Both the position numbers and the translations under genes were made by a program. A stretch of 64,000 nucleotides of DNA from Costus lasius (Eukaryota > Streptophyta > Magnoliopsida > Zingiberales > Costaceae): contig CM050453.2 in assembly GCA_027563935.2 (NCBI GenBank), positions 14,970,611 to 15,034,610 on the forward strand, given 5' to 3'. Every line of letters begins with the position of its first letter. Position 1 is the first letter of the stretch. The notes beneath the pieces were generated by a model, which ran no database searches, had not been told where the DNA came from, and saw nothing but the letters and a program-made list of their open reading frames with translations. Below are positions 11,366-23,696 of this stretch, piece by piece.

Positions 11366-12212
11366 AGAGTATCTAACGCTATCACATAAATATTTTTATA
11401 CATCATAATGTTTTATAATTTTTATATTTCAAAGTGTTTCCCAGCCAATCAATCAGCTTGTTATTACCACATTGAACCTCCTTCAAGGGATCTCCTATCA
11501 TAGAGGTTGGGTTCCTACCGCTGAGGCCTGAGAGACCTATTTTCAGATTAATCTCATTCCTATCGATACTTCCAAGATTATAATCTTGGGCAAGCTTTGG
11601 TCAAGCCAATAACTTTATTATGCTCAGTCTTTATAAAAGAGAGAGCTACAACTTTTTATGAGTCAAGCCATTTTATAGAGTTTTATTTAATTTTAACATG
11701 ACTACTCTTTTTTTTATATACATAATATATTGCTACTTTGGAATTTTAATAATTTATATTTATTATTGAATCTTTTACTCTTACTTTAAATTTCTTATTC
11801 TTGAATTTATATAGAGAGAAAGGAATTATTATAAGCAGCAATAAGACCTAAAAATTAATTAGGCTTTTAGTTGCTCTTATCATAGAGTGAAACCAATTTT
11901 AAAATTTTTTTCTCATTTTAAATTATTTTTTAAAGTCATTAAAATTTTAAGAGAATAATATTTTTATTTTTTTACAATGTTACCACAAAATACATCATAA
12001 TAATGTTGTATCTTACTTTCAAATTTTATATTATGTTTATTGTGTACATTATAATTAATATGTGCATATGCAACATTGTAATATAATCATTAAACACATT
12101 ATGAACATAATTTTTATGATGTTCATTTTGACAATTATGGAAATTATTTCCATTAAGCATATTATGATTATTTTGTACATTATGTACATGATCTTCATAA
12201 TGTCCATTGTGA
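11366..12212. other. AT-rich intergenic DNA
   Basis: Nothing recognisable. About 12000-12212 has many CATTATG/CATAATG-like words and forms the hAT insertion site. Confidence 0.4.
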
Positions 12213-13061
12213 TATGTTATTAGAGGTGGCCAACGGCCCGCGGCCCGGCACGATATGGGCCGGGCATGGCACGGCGCGGGCGGCCCATGGCTCGGCTCAG
12301 GTCAGGTTGGGCCGAGGGTTCATGGCCGGTCCCGTAGGCGTGCCATGCTCGGCACGGCACACGAGCCAGCCCGAGCACGACACACGTATGAGCGGTTTGG
12401 GGGGGGGAATCAAGTTCAAATCGTGTATTTTTACATGAATGCCCTTATAACGGTTATAAAAAATTTAAGAGTTAGGGATATAATGGTCTTTATTGTATAA
12501 AAATACCATTTTACCCCCTTTTAATAACTAAAAATAGAGGATAAATATGTAATTTTACACTCAATTCATCCCTATAAATTAACCCCCCAACCCTCTCATT
12601 TCTTCACACAAGTTTCCAATTAGCATCTCACACTCATCTCATTCTCTCTTAATACTCTCTTAATCTCTTTTCTAAGTCTTGAGTTTCAATTAGCCATCAA
12701 GATTTCAAAGCTCCCTCGGTCTAGTCACGTGGAGAAGATCAAGTAAGTATTAAATTAATTTACTTTTATAATATAGTTGTACTTCAATTTAAATTATTCT
12801 AATATATATTTTTTTCGTAATTATGTTTAAGTTAAGGTTGTTGAAGGTTGAAACCTCAACTTCTTAGTTCTTACTAAGTGATCTTCAATCACGTGAGAAG
12901 ATAATTTTTTAATATATAATTTATTATTATTAGTAAGTATTTAATCTTGTTTTACAAATTTGTTTAGCTAACTTTTAATAGTATATATAGAATTAATGAC
13001 TAGATTTAACAATACATGGGATTATTTGCCATAGGAGCTTGAGGCATTAGAGAATGAGCTA

Positions 13062-15114
13062 ATGGGGACAACTGACCCCGTTATGCCACCCGATCAAGAT
13101 GCCAACCCTCCGCCTTATGACCCAAATCAACAACAGCAAGATCATAATGAACCTACTAACACTATGCAGGGAGAAGAGAGATGCAGTGCAAACCCTCATG
13201 ATTCTACTGTATTAGACTCAAGAAAACGCACGAGCGACGTTTGGAAGAGCTTTGATGTGGTGATAATTAACGGCGAAGAAAGAGCCGGTTGCAAGAAGTA
13301 CAGAAAAGTAATGACTTGCAAATCATCGGGTAGAACTGGTCATTTGGCTCGTCACATCAAAAGTCATCAAACTCAAATCGATCGTGCACAGGCTACTCTT
13401 AACCTTTCCTCTAGTTCTTTTGAAGTTTTTAATTATTCTACTGAAGTTCTTAGGAAAGAATTAGCTAAATTTATTGTTTGGGATGAATAACCATTTTCTA
13501 TAGCAGAAAATTATAAATTTAAAAAATTTATATATAAATCACTACAACCTAAATATAAAAAAGTAAGTAGACAAACGATGCATAGGGATGCTATAAAATT
13601 TTTTTCTGAATATAAAACTAATCTTTTACAAACTTTAATTACATTAATTTCTTGTATTTCTTTAACATCTGATATTTGGACTAGTAATCATTCTGATCAT
13701 TCATACATGTGTATTATGACATATTGGATAGATAGTGATTTTCTTATACAAAAAAGAATTATTGCATTTAAAATTTTTGAATATCCTTATACTGCAAATG
13801 TTATAGTTAGACAATTTCATAACATTTTACATTCATATAATATAATTAATAAAATTTTTTCAATTAGTTTTGATAATGCAAGTAATAATGATAGTACAAT
13901 TGATAAATTAAAAAAGATTGTTAAATACAATATTTAATGGCACTTTTTTTCATATAGCATGTCATATTCTTAACTTATGTGTTCAAGATGGAATAAGAGA
14001 AGTAGATGAACATATAAATAAATTAAGAAATGTTGTTAGATTTGTTACTTCTTATACTTCTAGAAATTAAGATTTTAGACAAATATGTAAATCTTATAGT
14101 TTATCATATAAAAAATTTAAACTTGATATTAAAACACGATGGAATTCTATTTATGATATGCTAACAACATGTTTTCCATTTAAGGATCCTCTTACATTAT
14201 TTTATAATGAAAGAATGCCTGATGGAAATATTGAAGAAAATGATTGGGAAAAGGCAAAGTTATTACATAATATTTTAGAATTTTTTTTAATGCTAGCACT
14301 CATTTATTTGGTGTTTATTATCCTACATCATGTTTAATTTTAGAATATTTAGTTTTAATTAGTGAAATTTTTTCCCAATATAGAAATGATGAAAATGGTT
14401 TTCAAGTAATTTTTAAAATGGAAACAAAATTTAAAAAATATTGAAAAAAATATATCTCCTTTATATTGTTTAGCTTCAATTATGGATCCTAGATTAAAAT
14501 TAGAAGGATTTCATATTTTATTAGATGAATATTATAAAAATATGGAACTTGAAGGGGTAGATGAGAAAAAAAATAAAGTTTCTACCTTATTAGATGAAAT
14601 GTATAATGTTTATAATTTAAAATTTGGAAATGTAATGAATCCAACAGTCTCTCAAACTAATGTATCTACTAGTAGTAAAAATATTACAGGAAGAATACGC
14701 TCAATTTTAAATAGAAATGGAACATCAATAAGTAGTTCTAGTAATTTTAATGAATTAATATTTTTTTAAAAAAATAATCATACATCTCTACTCACAGAAG
14801 AACAAATAGATAATTTTGATATTTTATCATGGTGGAGATCACAAGAAAAATCATATCATGTGGTTTCTGCTATGACATGTTATTTACTAACTCCTCAGGT
14901 GTCTACAGTAGCATCAGAGTCTTGTTTTAGTGTAGGCGGCAAGGTACTGGACGAGAAGCGAAGCCGAATAAACGAATAAAGCGTGAAAATGTGTATTTGT
15001 CTTAAAGATTGGCTAGATGCTGAAGATCGTCTTCAAGATAAAGATGGCCATTCAACTTCATCGGATGATGATGAACAAAGTCTTGGAAGTGCAAGCGGAA
15101 GCAATAATGAATAA
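13062..15114 (+). pseudogene. hAT-family transposase, decayed
   Basis: The first frame (13062-13490) has an N-terminal linker and a BED-like zinc finger whose expected second cysteine is lost (CKKYRK), with HLARHIKSH at its end. Later segments shift frame or hit stops: 13498-13937 (LTSDIWTSNH, SFDNASNN), about 13940-14290 (CHILNLCVQDG, TRWNSIYDML), 14480-14769 (MDPRLKLEGF, the hAT RNase-H-fold tail) and about 14780-15114, where WWRSQ, AMTCYLLTPQ and ASESCFSVGG mark the C-terminal hATC dimerisation domain. At least five stops or shifts make it non-functional. A likely non-coding first exon lies upstream (donor near 12740). Frame gaps are described as seen and not repaired. Confidence 0.92.
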
Positions 15115-15329
15115 ACGTTGTAAAAAATAGTTATAAAAAAAATGTAAAAAGAAATCTAAAAAGAGAACTATGTAGACCTGATTCCTCCTTTGAGTGGGGT
15201 ACGTAGGCAGCCTATAATGGATCCGGTCTAAAATATATAATAATTTAATATTTTTTTAAAAAATTTATGCAACATACATATTTCTCAATTTAATTAATTA
15301 ATAATTTACTTATTTTTTAAATCTGTTTT

Positions 15330-15563
15330 AATGAAGCGGGCCAAATTCGGCCCATGGGTCATATTCGGGTTGGGCCAGACATGGCCCGCGTGCCACATCT
15401 GGTCCCGTTGGGCTGAATCTGGCCCGCGTGCCGATGCCAACCCGCGGGCCGTGCCAGGCACACGTGCCGAATTTGGCCCGGGGGCCGGATCTGTGTTGAG
15501 AAAACGACGGAGGCGTGCATGGGCCAGCACGGCTAAACGTCCCGCGGGCCGTGCCGGGCATGG
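15330..15563. promoter_or_regulatory. hAT 3' subterminal motif region
   Basis: A cluster of GCGGGCC, GGCCCG and GGCCCGCGTGCC words in both orientations, mirrored by 12228-12370 near the 5' end. By hAT precedent it may be the transposase binding region; this is inferred from position and repetition. Confidence 0.5.
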
Positions 15564-15568
15564 CCCAG

Positions 15569-16990
15569 TGATGACATGCAAATATATGATATATCGTGAC
15601 TTCTTTGAGTAAAATGCATGTTTTGTCTCATTTATATACTTAATTGCTTTATATTCTTCAGAGTCTTTTCCCTTGTTTTATTGAAATGTAGGGATTTCAC
15701 CCTAAAATCGATGGAATTTGGAAGATCTGAGGATATAGGACGAATCCTCATGGTGAGACGAAGCTACACGTCGAATTTCAGCGCGAACGGAGTTATCCGT
15801 GCTCTTCACGGGCATGACCGTGTATCCATGCACGGTCGTGTATGAACTTGCACTTTCATATCTTTTGATGAAATGTTCACGGGCACACTCGTGAACCTAT
15901 GCACGAACGTGAAGAGCAATTTTTCCAAAAAAATAAAGTCGCCGTGCATCGTCCCGCCCAGTTTGACACCCATTCGGTTTTTCGGCCATAACTTACTATT
16001 TTGGAAGCGGATTTCGCTGAAATTTGGTGGATACCATCCTAACTTAGCTACGCACATTTTGGGACTGAAATCATCAGATTTGATCAAGCGGTTAAGGAGA
16101 ACAAAGAGAAACGGTGACAACCTAGGGTTTGGGGCGATTTTCTAGGCGACAACACTGTTTCGACGCGATTCTTCCTTTGTTCCGACGTGGATCTTCGTGC
16201 TGGACCTCATTCCATCAAGGATCTGCCCTTCCCTCTGGTTTGATTTGATTTGTATGAGAGATTTGATGTATTTCACGATGTATATGATAGCGTAAACTCT
16301 CCTTTCGGGGTTTTGGCGTAGCCCACTGTATGAATATTGAATATTATGACTTGATCTATATATTTGTCCACTTATCTTTGTTCTTATTCATGCCTAGGAA
16401 GTTTTTACTCATGTTTATGTACTGGCCATATATATGTATGTCTTAAATATTATGGGAAGGACTGAGAGGTGAACCACAGTCATCGGAATCCCTTAGACTG
16501 GACTGGTGATTTCGTTTGGCGAGAGCATTCGAAATCACCCGAGGAACCCTAATCCTTCACAAAACCCATTGGATCCGCTTAACCCGGTAAGCCACGAGAG
16601 TAGGAGATTTGGGTTAAGTCGGATACCGGACCGTGTCCTGAGAGGGAGCGCGTCTGTACGCTAGGAAGGATTACCTTGAGAACTTAGATAAAACTTGATT
16701 AGAACATCAAGCCTTAATATTTCATCATGTTTCAGTGCGGTGAAACCTGATACCCCGAATCTCTCTCATAGATTTGAAACCCCGATTGTTTTGCTCTCTG
16801 CTCTGCTTGATTTCATTTGCTTTAGTATAATTATCTGCACTAGGATTCCAAACATTTATCCATTAATTGTTAACCTAGCTACTAGTTGACTGATCAGTTA
16901 GTACTTAACCCCTAGTCCTCGCGGGATCGATACTTATTGTATTACGCGATATACCGTGCACTTGCGGTAGCAGCTGTTTAGGCCCTATCA
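15569..16990 (+). repeat. 5' LTR of Athila-1
   Basis: 1422 bp, starting TGATGACATG and ending GGCCCTATCA. It carries a palindrome cluster of CACGGTCGTG-like words at about 15810-15920. It differs from the 3' LTR by many substitutions and indels (the 3' copy is 57 bp longer), so the insertion is old. Confidence 0.92.
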
Positions 16991-16996
16991 AGTTTT

Positions 16997-17014
16997 TGGC
17001 GCCGTTGTCGGGGA
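16997..17014 (+). other. Primer binding site of Athila-1 (tRNA-Asp)
   Basis: TGGCGCCGTTGTCGGGGA complements the 3' end of tRNA-Asp except for one base (GTC for GCC). It lies six bases after the LTR, the usual Athila arrangement. Confidence 0.88.
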
Positions 17015-17177
17015 CTAGGTTGCCAATATTAACACGATCAGGAAATTGGTAGACTAGGTTTAATTAGATTTTATTTACTTTTTATTCTGTCTATTTTCTG
17101 TTTATTTGCTTTTTGTTTTTAGTTGTAGTTTTTATCTGGTGCGGTGCTACTAATATCTTTTGTCAAGGTACTTGTTT

Positions 17178-18835
17178 ATGCCCAGGAATACTGTCAGAAT
17201 AGGAGAACTTGTACCTGAAGACCCGGAGATAGAACGTACCTTTCGTTTGGTTCGAAGGAATCTGAAAAGACTTAAGCTTGAAGGAAAATTTTCTGACAAC
17301 CAAACAATGGAAGCCAATGCGAATCACTCTCTGAAGGACTTTCCAGAACCCACCATCTCTAGTGTGCACTCGAGCATATCGCGGCCGGCCATCGAAGCTA
17401 ACAACTTCGAGATCAAGCCGTCCCTTGTACAAATGGTGCAACAGAACCAATTCAGTGCAGCAGCCACTGATGATCCTAACCTTCATTTATCTATTTTTTT
17501 AGAATACTGCGACACTTTAAAGATTAATGGTGCTCATCCTGATGCTATCAAATTAAGACTCTTCCCTTTCTCTCTCAAGGACCGAGCCAGGGCATGGTTG
17601 CAATCTCTACCGCAGGGCTCTATCACCACGTGGGAACAATTATCTCAGGCTTTTCTGTCAAAATATTTTCCACCGAGCAAAACAGCCCAGCTCAGAAATC
17701 AAATCAGCAACTTTGCCAAACGAGAAGGAGAGTCCATGTATGAAGCATGGGACCGGTTCAAGGAATTATTGAGGATGTGTCCGCACCATGGTCTACATAA
17801 ATGGGTGATCATTCACACCTTTTACAGTGGATTGCTATATCAAACTAGGCTTTCTGTAGATGCTGCTGCTGGTGGGGCACTAATGAACAAGAATTATGAT
17901 GAAGCGATGGAGTTGATTGAGGACATGACCCTCAACCATTATCAATGGTCAGGAGAGAGGAGCCAGCCAGTTCGAAGTTCAGGAAAGTTTGATATGAATG
18001 TGATTAACTCCCTAGTAGCAAAAGTAGATTCACTTTCTTCTAAGTTTGATTCTATTAATATTTCTATTTCTAACTCTATGACTTGTGATGTTTGTGGAGT
18101 GACAGGACATTCCTCTGATGATTGCCACATCTTGAACGCTCCCTCTGAATAAGTCAACGCTATTGGAAATTTCAGGAACCAGAACGACCTCTACTCGAAC
18201 ACCTATAATCCGGGATAGAGAAATCATCTGAATTTCTCTTACAGGTTGAATCAAGGGCAATCCCTCCTGTAAATTTTTCTAATCAGAATTTCTCTTCTAA
18301 TTTCGGGCATCCTCCTGGGATATAACATCCATCTGCCAACCAAAGACAACCAGATCCTCCTCAAAAGTCTAGATTAGAGTCGATGCTGGAGAATTTCATG
18401 GCAAGTCAGTTGAAGCATAACGACTCTATAAGTGAGCAAATTCGCCAGTTGAACATGAAAGTAGACTCAGTATCCACACAAGCAAAAATGATGGATAGCC
18501 AGATTACACGACCAACGAACTAGTTTTTTATCTAGACCCCAGGAGAAAACTTACAATAGCAAGCACTGTAATGCGATAACAACAAGGAGCAGAATCCAGC
18601 TAGAAGACCCTAAGATGCCCGAACCTGAAGAAAGAATAAGGCCAACCTCATCTGAGGAAATTCCACCTGAAAAAGACTCCGTAGTTAATCCAGAGCCAGA
18701 ACAGCAAGGCTTGAATACGCCGAAGGAGCATGTTTATATTCCACCTCCATCGTACAAGCCGCCCGTCCCTTTTCCTCAGCGATTAGCTAAGGCTAAATGG
18801 ATCGATAGTTTGGAAAATTTTTGGAGGTATTAAAA
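17178..18835 (+). pseudogene. Athila-1 gag
   Basis: Structural protein of the element, forming the cytoplasmic particle. From the ATG at 17178 (a longer reading starts at TTG) the frame is open to a stop at 18150-18152. It contains the retrotransposon gag domain ([42 protein letters not shown]) and a CCHC knuckle (CDVCGVTGHSSDDC). Homologous sequence continues after the stop with another stop near 18218 and frame changes to about 18835, where a proline-rich linker is recognisable. Confidence 0.88.
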
Positions 18836-18859
18836 AAACTATATATCAATATTCTTTTT

Positions 18860-19207
18860 ACTGACGCTCTTTCACAAATGCCAGCATACGCCAAATTCTT
18901 AAAGGAGATCTTATCCAATAAGCGAAAGATAGAGGAGCAAGGAATAGTTGCCCTAATCGAAGAATGCAGTGTCATCCTCTATAATAAGCTTCCGATCAAA
19001 CTCAAGGATCCAGGGAGTTTTCCATTCCATATCAAATTGGAAATATGCCTTTTGATAGAGCTCTATGTGATTTAAGAACTAGCATCAGCTTAATTCCATT
19101 GTCTATCTGCCGAAAGTTAGGTATGGGTGAGCTGAAGCCCACCTCTATGTCCCTTCAGCAAGCCGACCGATCAGTGCGCCGACCAGTGGGAATCATTGAA
19201 GATGTAC
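18860..19207 (+). pseudogene. Athila-1 protease, 5' part, cut by Athila-2
   Basis: This part has the aspartic-protease region: ALCDLRTSISLIPLSICRKL (the expected DLGAS-type motif is altered to DLRTS), then RPVGIIEDV. The match stops at the TGTAC duplication and resumes at 29667. A frame change occurs near 19040-19060. Confidence 0.82.
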
Positions 19208-20107
19208 TGATGAGTGCTATCTTTATATGATTTAAAGCATCATTCATATGATATTTTTATGCTTTATTCTTGTTTTAAAGTTTAATTTAGCATTTCTGGT
19301 TGTAAAGTTCAGAATCTTCACTCTTCTTTCGATTATCTATGAAATGCAGGTTAATTTCTTGGATTTTTGAGGATATTTTGAAGACATGAAGTTATGGAAA
19401 GGATCAGCACATTTCAAGTATCACATGAGAAAATTTTGGGAATTTTTGGAGCTTTATATGATGAACACGGCCTGGCCGTGCTTACCGTCACGGCCGTGTT
19501 CATCGCGGTCTTCATGTCATGAGGAGAACACGGCCTGCCCGTGATGGCTGTCACGGCCGTGTTCGACAGGTAATCTAGATTTGGCCGAACTCGTCACCGC
19601 CGTGCGCACGCCCGTGTTCTCCTATTCCAGAATTTTTTGAGCTAAACACGGCATGCCTGCGTCCAGACGCACGGCCGTGCATACTTACCTGCAGATCATA
19701 GAACCGAACACGGCCTGCCCGTTTTCACTGTCACGCCCGTGATCGCGTCCGCTGATCACGATCTTTCGTTCGTTTCTCCTCAAATCCGACGCTCTAGATG
19801 CCAGGAATTTGGGAGAAACTCCCAATTTATCTTCCTAACTGCCCAAAGCTTCGTTTGAAGTATATAATCGAGATTATTAGGCAGTTACAAGGGTCGATTT
19901 CGGGAAGGACGCGACTAGGGCGAAAGTGGGGCGAATTTTACATTCCAGGGCTCGTTTGATCCAGATTTCTTGGGGCTATCGAGAGAAGACCAAGGATCTG
20001 TCGTCTCCCACCCTTGTACTGTAAATTACCTTTCTTTTGAATATATTTTTGTGGGTTTTAGTTGGTAAACGATGTATACTTTAGAGTAAACCCTAGTTCG
20101 GGACTCG
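19208..20107 (+). repeat. 5' LTR of Athila-2, truncated
   Basis: Matches the first about 900 bp of the 3' LTR (28100-28999), for example CTTTATATGATTTAAAGCAT and TTCGGGACTCG, then stops abruptly. It includes the palindrome array at 19463-19745. Confidence 0.9.
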
Positions 20108-20791
20108 TGTTGGGAAACCCCGGGGACATTTTACAATTTTCAGAGTTGTAAACATTCATACATTCATTGCACAGCGGAAGAATGTCCCCGAAACAGGCCG
20201 GTCCCAAAAACCCAGTGAAGATCGCATGCAAGTGGGTCGACACGATGAGTTAGAAAATACCTTAGAGCAATTTGGAGCGATGCCGATGTAGGCGCCCAAG
20301 TGTGCGCCCTCTGCAGTCTCACACACACGGATCTCTTGAGTTCTCTTCTTCCTCGTTCGGTGCTAGCCTCGGGAAGAAGATCCAAGCCTTAGGGAGATGC
20401 TCCAACCACCTTGCGCCACCAAGAGAAAAGGATGCGCCAAGAGGATAGAAAGGAGAAGCTTGCGGCCACTTGATGGAAGAGGAAGAGATTGCGCCCTTTG
20501 CTCCTAACTCTCGCCCCTCTTCTTGTGTTCACGCCTTCAAGGATTGATCACTCACTAGAGGGGGCGACTAGAGTCACATTTATAGGGCAAGAGGCGGTTA
20601 GGGCAAGGGCTAGGATCATGACAAGTGTAGGGCTAGGATGAGGAGGTTTGAGATAAGGAAAGTCTCCAAGACATTTCCATAATTCTCATTCAACCTTTCC
20701 TTTTGTTCCCACACCTTTCCTTGTGCGCCAAGGCCTTGCCTTGCGCCCCAAGCAATGCCATAGAGGCATGCATTCTACCCAAGCAATGCCA
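20108..20791 (-). repeat. Foreign LTR fragment, reverse orientation
   Basis: The left end on the plus strand reads TGTTGGGAAACCCC, so on the minus strand it ends in GGGTTTCCCAACA. On the minus strand a TATAAATG word lies near 20580, followed by a leader-like region. This looks like a minus-strand LTR (copia-like terminus) caught between Athila-2 and Athila-3 LTR pieces. The flanking bases ACTCG and TAAAG do not match, so no target duplication remains. Confidence 0.6.
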
Positions 20792-21031
20792 TAAAGCTTT
20801 CAACGAGGTGAAACCTGAAGTTCCGAACACTTCTTAAACTATAATTTTCCCTTAAAGTCGTCGACTTCTTGGTTTGATAATTTAGTTAATTTAGTTTTAG
20901 AGCTATTCTTTTATTCTGTGTTTGAATCATCTAGCTTTCAATGACACTAAAGGTCGGTACTTGACACCTGCTCCCTGTGGAAACGATATTATTTACTACT
21001 TCGATAGACCGTGCACTTGCAGAGCCTATCA
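20792..21031 (+). repeat. 5' LTR of Athila-3, last 240 bp only
   Basis: Nearly identical to 26404-26642 (TAAAGCTTTCAACGAGGTGA through the LTR end), and clearly closer to that LTR than to the Athila-2 3' LTR. It is followed by its own primer site. Confidence 0.88.
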
Positions 21032-21037
21032 AGTTTT

Positions 21038-21055
21038 TGGCGCCGTTGCCGGGGA
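21038..21055 (+). other. Primer binding site of Athila-3 (tRNA-Asp)
   Basis: TGGCGCCGTTGCCGGGGA is an exact complement of the conserved 3' end of plant tRNA-Asp, six bases after the LTR end. Confidence 0.9.
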
Positions 21056-21204
21056 GCAAAGCGTAGTCAATATCGATTAAAAAGTTGAATTGATAGACTA
21101 GATTTTTTTTAATTATTTTTTATTTTATTTTCGAATCATTTGTTCATATTTCTTGTTTTCTTCCTTTCTTCAAGCTTGTATTATCTGGTTAGCTAACCTT
21201 GTGC

Positions 21205-22440
21205 ATGCCAAGAACAGTTAGAACAGGTCAGCTAGTGCCAGAAGATTCTGAAATTGAAAGGACCCTCCGAGCTCAGAGGAAAAATCAGGATCAACAGCTT
21301 GAGGAAGCCCATCCGGACCCATCTACTGCAATGGACCAGAACCGCTCACTAAGAGATTTTGCTGCACCCAATGTATATGGCTTGCACTCAGCATTGCTCG
21401 ATCGTCGGTCGAAGCAAATAATTTTGAGATCAAGCCAGCCCTTGTGCATATGGTTCAGCAAAACCAATTTAGCGGTTCACCACAGGATGACCCGAATCTC
21501 CATTTGTCAATTTTTCTTGAATATTGTGATACCCTCAAAATCAATGGGGTAATTTCTGATGCTATACGCTTACGTCTTTTTTCCTTTCTCCCTCAGGGAT
21601 CGCGCGCGCGTGCATGGCTACAATCCCTCCCACACGGCTCCATCACAACAAGGGATCAGCTTTCCCATGCGTTCATCTCCAAATATTTTCCACCGAGCAA
21701 GACGGCTCAGTTGAGGAACCAAATAACGAATTTTAGCCAGAGGGAAGGTGAGTCGCTCTACGAGGCCTGGGACCGTTTCATGGAGTTGCTACGATTGTGC
21801 CCACATCACGGACTGGAAAAATGGGTACTCGTGCATACTTTCTATAACGGTCTTTTATATAATACTTGCTTATCAGTAGATGCAGCCGCTGGAGGCGCCC
21901 TGATAAATAAGAATGTAGACGATGCCATGAATCTGATTGAGGCCATGGCTCTGAATCACTACTAGTGGACGAGTGAGAGAAACGTCCCGGTAAGAGGAGG
22001 AGGTAAACATGACCTTGACATGTTGAGTTCATTGGCGGCTAAGGTTGATTCCTTATCCCATCAACTAACTTTAATGAATTTTAATACATCGTCTATAAAT
22101 TCTATTACTTGTGAAGTTTGTGGTAAGTTGGGACACGATGCTACTAATTGCCAGATTATGGCTCCTTCTTCTTCTGATTTGTCTTTAGACCAGGTTAATG
22201 CTATACAACAAGATCAGAGGAACTAGAATGACCCGTTCTCAGGCACATACAACCCCGGTTGGAGAAGTCATCCCAACTTCTCCTACCGAAACACTCAGAA
22301 TTAAGCCAACCCACCGAACTTCAACAATCAGGCTCCCCAGGGAAATTCAAGCAATCAGTTCTCTCATCCTCAATTCAGGCAACCACCCGGATTTCAACAA
22401 AGGCAGTTTAATCAGCCTCAGAAATCCAGTTTAGAGCTGC
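21205..22440 (+). pseudogene. Athila-3 gag
   Basis: Starts ATG CCA AGA (MPRTVRTGQLVPED), homologous to the outer gag. A frame change occurs at about 21420-21450, a stop at 21963-21965, and another frame change at about 22200-22430. Domains seen: the gag core ([33 protein letters not shown]) and a CCHC knuckle (CEVCGKLGHDATNC, about 22110-22150). Confidence 0.88.
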
Positions 22441-22517
22441 TGCTAGAGAATTTTATCAATACCCAGTCAAAGTGAAATGAGGGTGTTGATGAGTCTATCC
22501 GGCAGTTAAATTCCAAG

Positions 22518-23363
22518 GTGGACTCCCTGATTTCTCATTCCAAGATGCTAGAGAGCCAGATTGCTCAACAAGCTGCTTCAACCTCTAGGCCATTAGGGAA
22601 GCTTCCTTCCCAACCCGAAGCAAATCCAAGAGAGCATTGCAATGCGATTCTGACATGCAGTGACTCTCAAAAGGAAGCTCCCCATGGGTCACCTAGAGAA
22701 TTGGTAGTTGGAGAGTCTGAGGAGAATAGCACAGATGCCCAATATTCAGATGAAATACACATAAAGTCGGAGGTCTCACAAGAACAAGTCCTAATTCCGT
22801 CGCCACCTCACACGCCGCCTGCCTCTTGTCCCCAGAGATTGGTCAATGCATTGACAGGACAGTACAGCTCGCTGATGCCTGCGAAGCTTCTTGATCCTGG
22901 CAGTTTTTCTGTTCTATGTAGTATCAGTGATATTTCTATTGAGAGAGCTCTCTGTGATTTGGGGGCTAGTGTAAGTATCATGCCTCTCTCACTGTTCCAA
23001 AGTTTGGACTTGGGAGGCATGGAACCCACATCCTTAGCCCTTCAGCTTGAAAATGGCTCTATACATCGCCCAGTGGGGATAGTAGAGGACGTGCCGATCA
23101 AAGTCGGGGAACTTTATGTCCCTGTCAACTTTGTAGTCTTGGATATGTCCGGAAATTCCAGATTACCACTTATCTTGGGCCGCCCTTTCCTAGCTACCGC
23201 CGAGGCGGTTATAGATGTCAAGAAGAGGAAGCTTTCTCTAAACTTTTGTGATACTATTATGGATTTTCATATATCTATTGATATGCCAGATCTTTCTGTT
23301 TCAGGCTCGTGCTATAGCGTGGAGACGATACCTATGCTTATGAATTATTTGGAGGCCACGTGA
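22518..23363 (+). pseudogene. Athila-3 gag tail and aspartic protease
   Basis: The open frame covers a linker (PSPPHTPPASCPQRL) and a retropepsin-like domain with ALCDLGASVSIMPLSLF and LILGRPFLAT. The DLGAS motif stands in the position of the catalytic Asp-Gly/Ser-Ala type site. The frame ends with a stop right after the domain and no reverse transcriptase follows. This continuous 281-codon frame is the best preserved part of the element. Confidence 0.85.
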
Positions 23364-23393
23364 GATTTTCTTACATCCAATCCTTGCCCTGAT

Positions 23394-23696
23394 ATGGAAG
23401 CAGGTGCTACATTGATGAGGGAGGACCGGACCATTCAAAATAGTTCATTTGAGGCAGATGCCAATTTTGGTTGCTCGAGGATGTTTCATACTGTGGATGA
23501 GGATAACCATTTATTGGATTATGGGAAGAATGACAGTGAATTTAAAAACTTTTTAATTTTGCATGACATTAAGAAATTTTTCTATGTACACCTATTACTC
23601 TTACTGCTCATCTCTATAGGTGTTACTTTTAGGCGACGAAGAAAGGGGCGTTCATATGCCATTTCTTCTGCCTCCGATCCACTGGACGTGCCATGA
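23394..23696 (+). pseudogene. Athila-3 post-protease frame with hydrophobic segment and basic tail
   Basis: A 100-codon frame begins shortly after the protease stop, in the same reading frame (31 bases separate the ORFs). It has a hydrophobic run (VHLLLLLLISIGVTF) followed by RRRRKGRS. Where an autonomous element would have polymerase and integrase, only this frame remains, and the post-pol word GCTTGGGAGGCATCCCAAG follows at about 23737. It may be a deletion product or element-specific coding sequence; no function is known to me. Confidence 0.45.

Noticed and set aside
19460..19760. CRISPR-like array
   Set aside because: Spacing and units are irregular, the repeats are inverted as well as direct, and they lie in plant LTRs.
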